From the NCBI RefSeq assembly GCF_013376045.1, contig NZ_JABMJG010000015.1:23748-87747 (forward strand): a stretch of 64,000 bases of DNA. The letters are read 5' to 3'. Source of the DNA: Variovorax sp. SG517 (GTDB lineage Bacteria; Pseudomonadota; Gammaproteobacteria; Burkholderiales; Burkholderiaceae_C). The notes under the pieces were generated by a model that saw only the letters and a list, made by a program, of their open reading frames with translations, did no database searches and was not told the origin of the DNA. A program made the translations under genes and the position numbers. Positions 61,693-64,000 of this stretch are shown here, piece after piece (the stretch's first letter is position 1; every line of letters starts with the position of its first letter).

Positions 61693-62601
61693 ATGTCGTC
61701 CGCGTCTACCGAACTGTTCTCGAACGTGCGTCCCAGGTTGATGGCTATTGGCTATCGCATGCTTTCCTCCGTACAGGAGGCGGAGGACTTGGTGCAGGAC
61801 GCATGGTTGCGCTGGCATGAGGAGACGAAGTCGTCCCAGGCCCAAGTCTTGAATGCTGAAGCTTGGCTCGTGACCGTGACCACGCGGATGGCGATTGACC
61901 GTCTTCGGGCGGCCAAACTGCGGAGAGCGACGTACGCGGGCGCGTGGTTCCCCGAGCCGCTACTGGAACAGGCGCCGACCACGCCTGAGCAAGCGTGTGA
62001 GACCGCCGACAATGTGTCCATCGCCTTCTTGCTACTTCTGGACTGCCTGTCGCCGGAAGCGCGGGCCGCGTTTTTGCTGCGTGAGGTGTTTGACGCTGAG
62101 TACGAGCAAGTAGCCGAGGCCATTGGCCGAAGCAAAGCCTCCGCCCGGCAGATTGTCCATAGAGCCAAGCGAAGGCTGGAGAACGCACGCGAATCAGCGG
62201 GCATGAAGGCGCCGCCAATGCCAGCAGTGGCTCAGCTGGAACTGTTGCGACGACTCGTTCAAGCAATTTCGAGCGGTCACCTTGAGGGCATTAAGAGGCT
62301 GCTCGCAGAGGAAGCGGAGATGCTGGGCGACTTTGGCGACGTCAGGCCAAGCTTGGCGAGGCCTTTGTTTGGCGCTCAACGCATCGCTCAGCTTTACTAC
62401 GCGATGCACCTTCGCCACGGTGACGCTATGCGACTTGAGCTGGCCATACTGAATGGCGAATGGTCCCTCCTGCGCTACATCGATGGTGCGCTTGACTCCG
62501 TACAGACATTTGAGTTCACCAATGTCCAGGTCTCTCGGGTTCGCATCCAGCGGAATCCGGTGAAGTTGGCAACGTTGAAGGATAAGCCACTCGTCTCCTG
62601 A
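61693..62601 (+). CDS. ECF41-type RNA polymerase sigma factor (SigJ-like)
   Basis: From ATG 61693 the protein has 302 residues. Sigma-70 region 2 (MAIGYRMLSSVQEAEDLVQD), region 4 (AAFLLREVFDAEYEQVAEAI) and a SnoaL-like C-terminal extension are visible, the layout of ECF41 sigma factors, where the extension regulates activity. In these systems the gene is usually next to a carboxymuconolactone decarboxylase, oxidoreductase or epimerase gene, here the CMD-family gene at 62751. The start is uncertain: a TTG at 61666 is also in frame. Confidence 0.85.
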   Translation: MSSASTELFSNVRPRLMAIGYRMLSSVQEAEDLVQDAWLRWHEETKSSQAQVLNAEAWLVTVTTRMAIDRLRAAKLRRATYAGAWFPEPLLEQAPTTPEQACETADNVSIAFLLLLDCLSPEARAAFLLREVFDAEYEQVAEAIGRSKASARQIVHRAKRRLENARESAGMKAPPMPAVAQLELLRRLVQAISSGHLEGIKRLLAEEAEMLGDFGDVRPSLARPLFGAQRIAQLYYAMHLRHGDAMRLELAILNGEWSLLRYIDGALDSVQTFEFTNVQVSRVRIQRNPVKLATLKDKPLVS

Positions 62602-62667
62602 GCTCCCGGCCAAACCCGCTGCCACCAGGAACCTGAGGCCTGGGGCGACATTTCTTTCCCCTGCGAC

Positions 62668-62694
62668 TGTCACAACGCGATCACGTCAAACGTC
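62668..62694 (+). promoter_or_regulatory. ECF41-type promoter (TGTCACA-N16-CGTC)
   Basis: TGTCACA at 62668-62674 and CGTC at 62691-62694 are separated by exactly 16 bases, the reported ECF41 consensus. The promoter lies 57 bases before the CMD-family start at 62751 and just after the sigma-factor gene, so the sigma factor should drive its neighbour. Confidence 0.8.
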
Positions 62695-62750
62695 TTGAGA
62701 CCAGGTTGCTCCTGCAGCCGCATCCAGTCTCAACTTGAAGAAAGCGTTTC

Positions 62751-63200
62751 ATGACCCGCGCAGTTTGGTTCCAAGTATCCCCGGAGGGCGCCAAGGCCAT
62801 CGGTGGCCTGCATCACTTCGTCACCTCTGGCACGTCCTTGCCCAGCCAGCTTATCCATCTGGTGTTCCTGCGAGTCTCGCAGATCAATGGCTGTGCCCAC
62901 TGCATCGACATCCATACCCGTGACCTGATGACTGGCGGAATGTCGGTTGAGAAAGTAGTCCTCGTGCCGGTGTGGCACGAAGCGGAGTACCTGTTCTCGG
63001 AGCAAGAGCGTGCGGCCCTCGCCTGGTCCGAGGAAGTCACCCGCGTCAGCGAAACACACGCTTCCGATGAAGCCTACGAGGCGGCGTTGGCAGTGTTCGG
63101 CGAGAAGGACTTGGTCAACCTGACCCTCACCATCGCCGCGATGAACGCCATTAACCGCATGGGCATCAGCTTCCGCATGAAGCCGCGGGCGAAAGCTTAA
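62751..63200 (+). CDS. Carboxymuconolactone decarboxylase/AhpD-family protein
   Basis: The 149-residue protein has the AhpD-like active site INGCAHCIDIHTRDLMTGG (Cys-x-x-Cys-x-x-x-His) and WHEAEYLFSEQERAALAWSE after it. The family includes peroxidase and alkylhydroperoxidase partners that reduce peroxides through the cysteine pair. It follows the ECF41 sigma gene by about 150 bases with an ECF41 promoter, the standard ECF41 target arrangement. Confidence 0.9.
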   Translation: MTRAVWFQVSPEGAKAIGGLHHFVTSGTSLPSQLIHLVFLRVSQINGCAHCIDIHTRDLMTGGMSVEKVVLVPVWHEAEYLFSEQERAALAWSEEVTRVSETHASDEAYEAALAVFGEKDLVNLTLTIAAMNAINRMGISFRMKPRAKA

Positions 63201-63337
63201 CGGCTGCGGCGCGCCGCTCTATTGGCTGAGCTCGTGGGTTCAATTCAGTAGTGCGGCATCAACTTCCCGATCTTGCTGGCCGGCTACTGCGACGTATGCG
63301 CCAGGCGAAGTCATCTTGACGCCGGAGATGCCGCAGC

Positions 63338-63883
63338 TCAGGTCAGCGGCGTCCAGCGGTACGGCAGGAGATCGCGCAGTGCAGATGCTGGCTGGGTCGG
63401 CAGCCGCTGCAGTACGTCCTTGAGGTAAGCGTAGGGCTCATGGCCATTGAGCCTGGCGGTGTGCAGCAGGCTCATGATGGCGGCGGCGCGCTGGCCCGCG
63501 CGCAGGCTACCGGCGAACAGCCAGTTCTTCCTGCCCAACGCGATGGGACGGATCAGGTTCTCGATGCGGTTGTTGTCCGCGGTAAGGTCGGCGTCGTCGA
63601 TGAAGCGCGTCAGCGCAGCCCAGCGCTTGAGGCTGTAGTCGATGGCCTTGGCCGTCGCACTGCCGTCTGGCACTTTCTGACGGTTGGCCATCAACCAGGC
63701 GTGCAGCAAGTCGGCCGCCGGCCTGGACTTGGCTTGCCGCAAGTGCAATCGCTCGCTCGGCCCGAGGTCCTTGGCCTCGCGTTCGATGTCGTAGAGGTTG
63801 GCGAACAGCTTGAGCGCGCCCTCGGCAAGCATGCTGCTGTGGTTGGCCCACAGCTCATGGAACTTGCGCCGTGCGTGCGCCTT
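63338..63883 (-). mobile_element. IS66-family transposase (TnpC) C-terminal fragment
   Basis: The minus strand encodes about 180 residues of TnpC: KAHARRKFHELWANHSS, AEGALKLFANLYDIEREAKD, DNNRIENLIRPIALGRKNWL and LNGHEPYAYLKDVLQRLP, to the stop at 63338. The catalytic DDE part before this is missing, as the sequence is cut at 63883 by a perfect palindrome. The frame is clean, unlike the remnant at 1580, so the loss is recent. Confidence 0.88.
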
Positions 63884-63902
63884 ATGCGGAGCTCCGCATA
63901 AG
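63881..63902. repeat. Perfect 22-base palindrome at the cut end of IS66
   Basis: The arms CTTATGCGGAG and its complement meet without a spacer. It begins at the exact point where IS66 similarity stops. Related ten-base half-sites (TTATGTGGAG at 63925 and CACCGCATAA at 63981) follow, suggesting a recombination or terminal-repeat site of another element. Confidence 0.65.
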
Positions 63903-64000
63903 GCACATTATCTCGAGCGTCGTTTTATGTGGAGCACGACCTGCGATCACAGGCGCGATGCGGTGTGGCGTGGTCCTTGGCACCGCATAAGAACTGCGCA

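Overview
The window looks like chromosomal DNA of a high-GC betaproteobacterium, most likely Comamonadaceae (Variovorax/Polaromonas/Acidovorax type). The grounds are the GC-rich codon use, a lone Bug-type solute receptor without TctA/TctB, DUF1302/DUF1329 export-type genes, ZIP and DUF892 proteins of Burkholderiales style, and remnants of IS66, IS21 and IS3 elements. The genus is inferred. No rRNA, tRNA or CRISPR was seen.

Left part (1-25.8 kb): a catabolic or export region. A truncated TetR gene and decayed fragments (amidohydrolase, FAD monooxygenase, methyltransferase, IS66) lead into three operons. The first, on the minus strand at 2072-6500, encodes an alpha/beta hydrolase, a YCF48-like protein and an RND/MMPL transporter. 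The second, on the plus strand at 7339-12178, encodes an FAH-family hydrolase, DUF1302, DUF1329 and an esterase. The third, on the minus strand at 12481-16297, encodes an alpha/beta hydrolase, an FAD monooxygenase and a Trz/Atz-type amidohydrolase. All three start next to the same palindrome (GGMTAC-N3-GTATCC type), so they probably form one regulon for oxidising and hydrolysing an unknown, probably cyclic or aromatic, substrate and moving hydrophobic material across the envelope. A LysR gene, an MFS carrier and a second plus-strand operon (Ldh-type dehydrogenase, aldehyde dehydrogenase, cupin, VOC protein, quinone reductase, DUF1330, Bug receptor) follow. Fossil copies of the ALDH, VOC and LysR genes show that a related module was once duplicated here.

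Middle (25.9-47.5 kb): an IS21/IS3 chimera, a LysR-SDR-SnoaL group with a perfect palindrome between divergent genes, two near-identical cupin-XRE regulator cassettes 16 kb apart, a dehalogenase-like hydrolase, a three-subunit FAD/cytochrome c dehydrogenase of the gluconate dehydrogenase type, a PASTA protein, and a stress group (ZIP transporter, epoxide-hydrolase-like protein, DUF892 ferritin-like protein, DUF2934 protein, manganese catalase). Both XRE cassettes have copies of a TTCGGCATRCCGAA palindrome nearby.

Right part (47.5-64 kb): an accessory region. It holds a phage terminase fragment, IS66 and IS3 pieces, a beheaded WHH-nuclease toxin with its SMI1/KNR4 immunity gene, a DUF6348 protein and lipoproteins with TonB-like domains. 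A likely defence island follows: a DUF5677 protein, a frameshifted XRE gene, an OLD nuclease and UvrD helicase pair (Gabija-like), a possible PD-(D/E)XK nuclease gene and a convergent membrane protein with an LprI-like domain. The end carries an ECF41-type sigma factor with a carboxymuconolactone decarboxylase-family target gene that has a textbook ECF41 promoter, and an IS66 transposase cut at a perfect palindrome.
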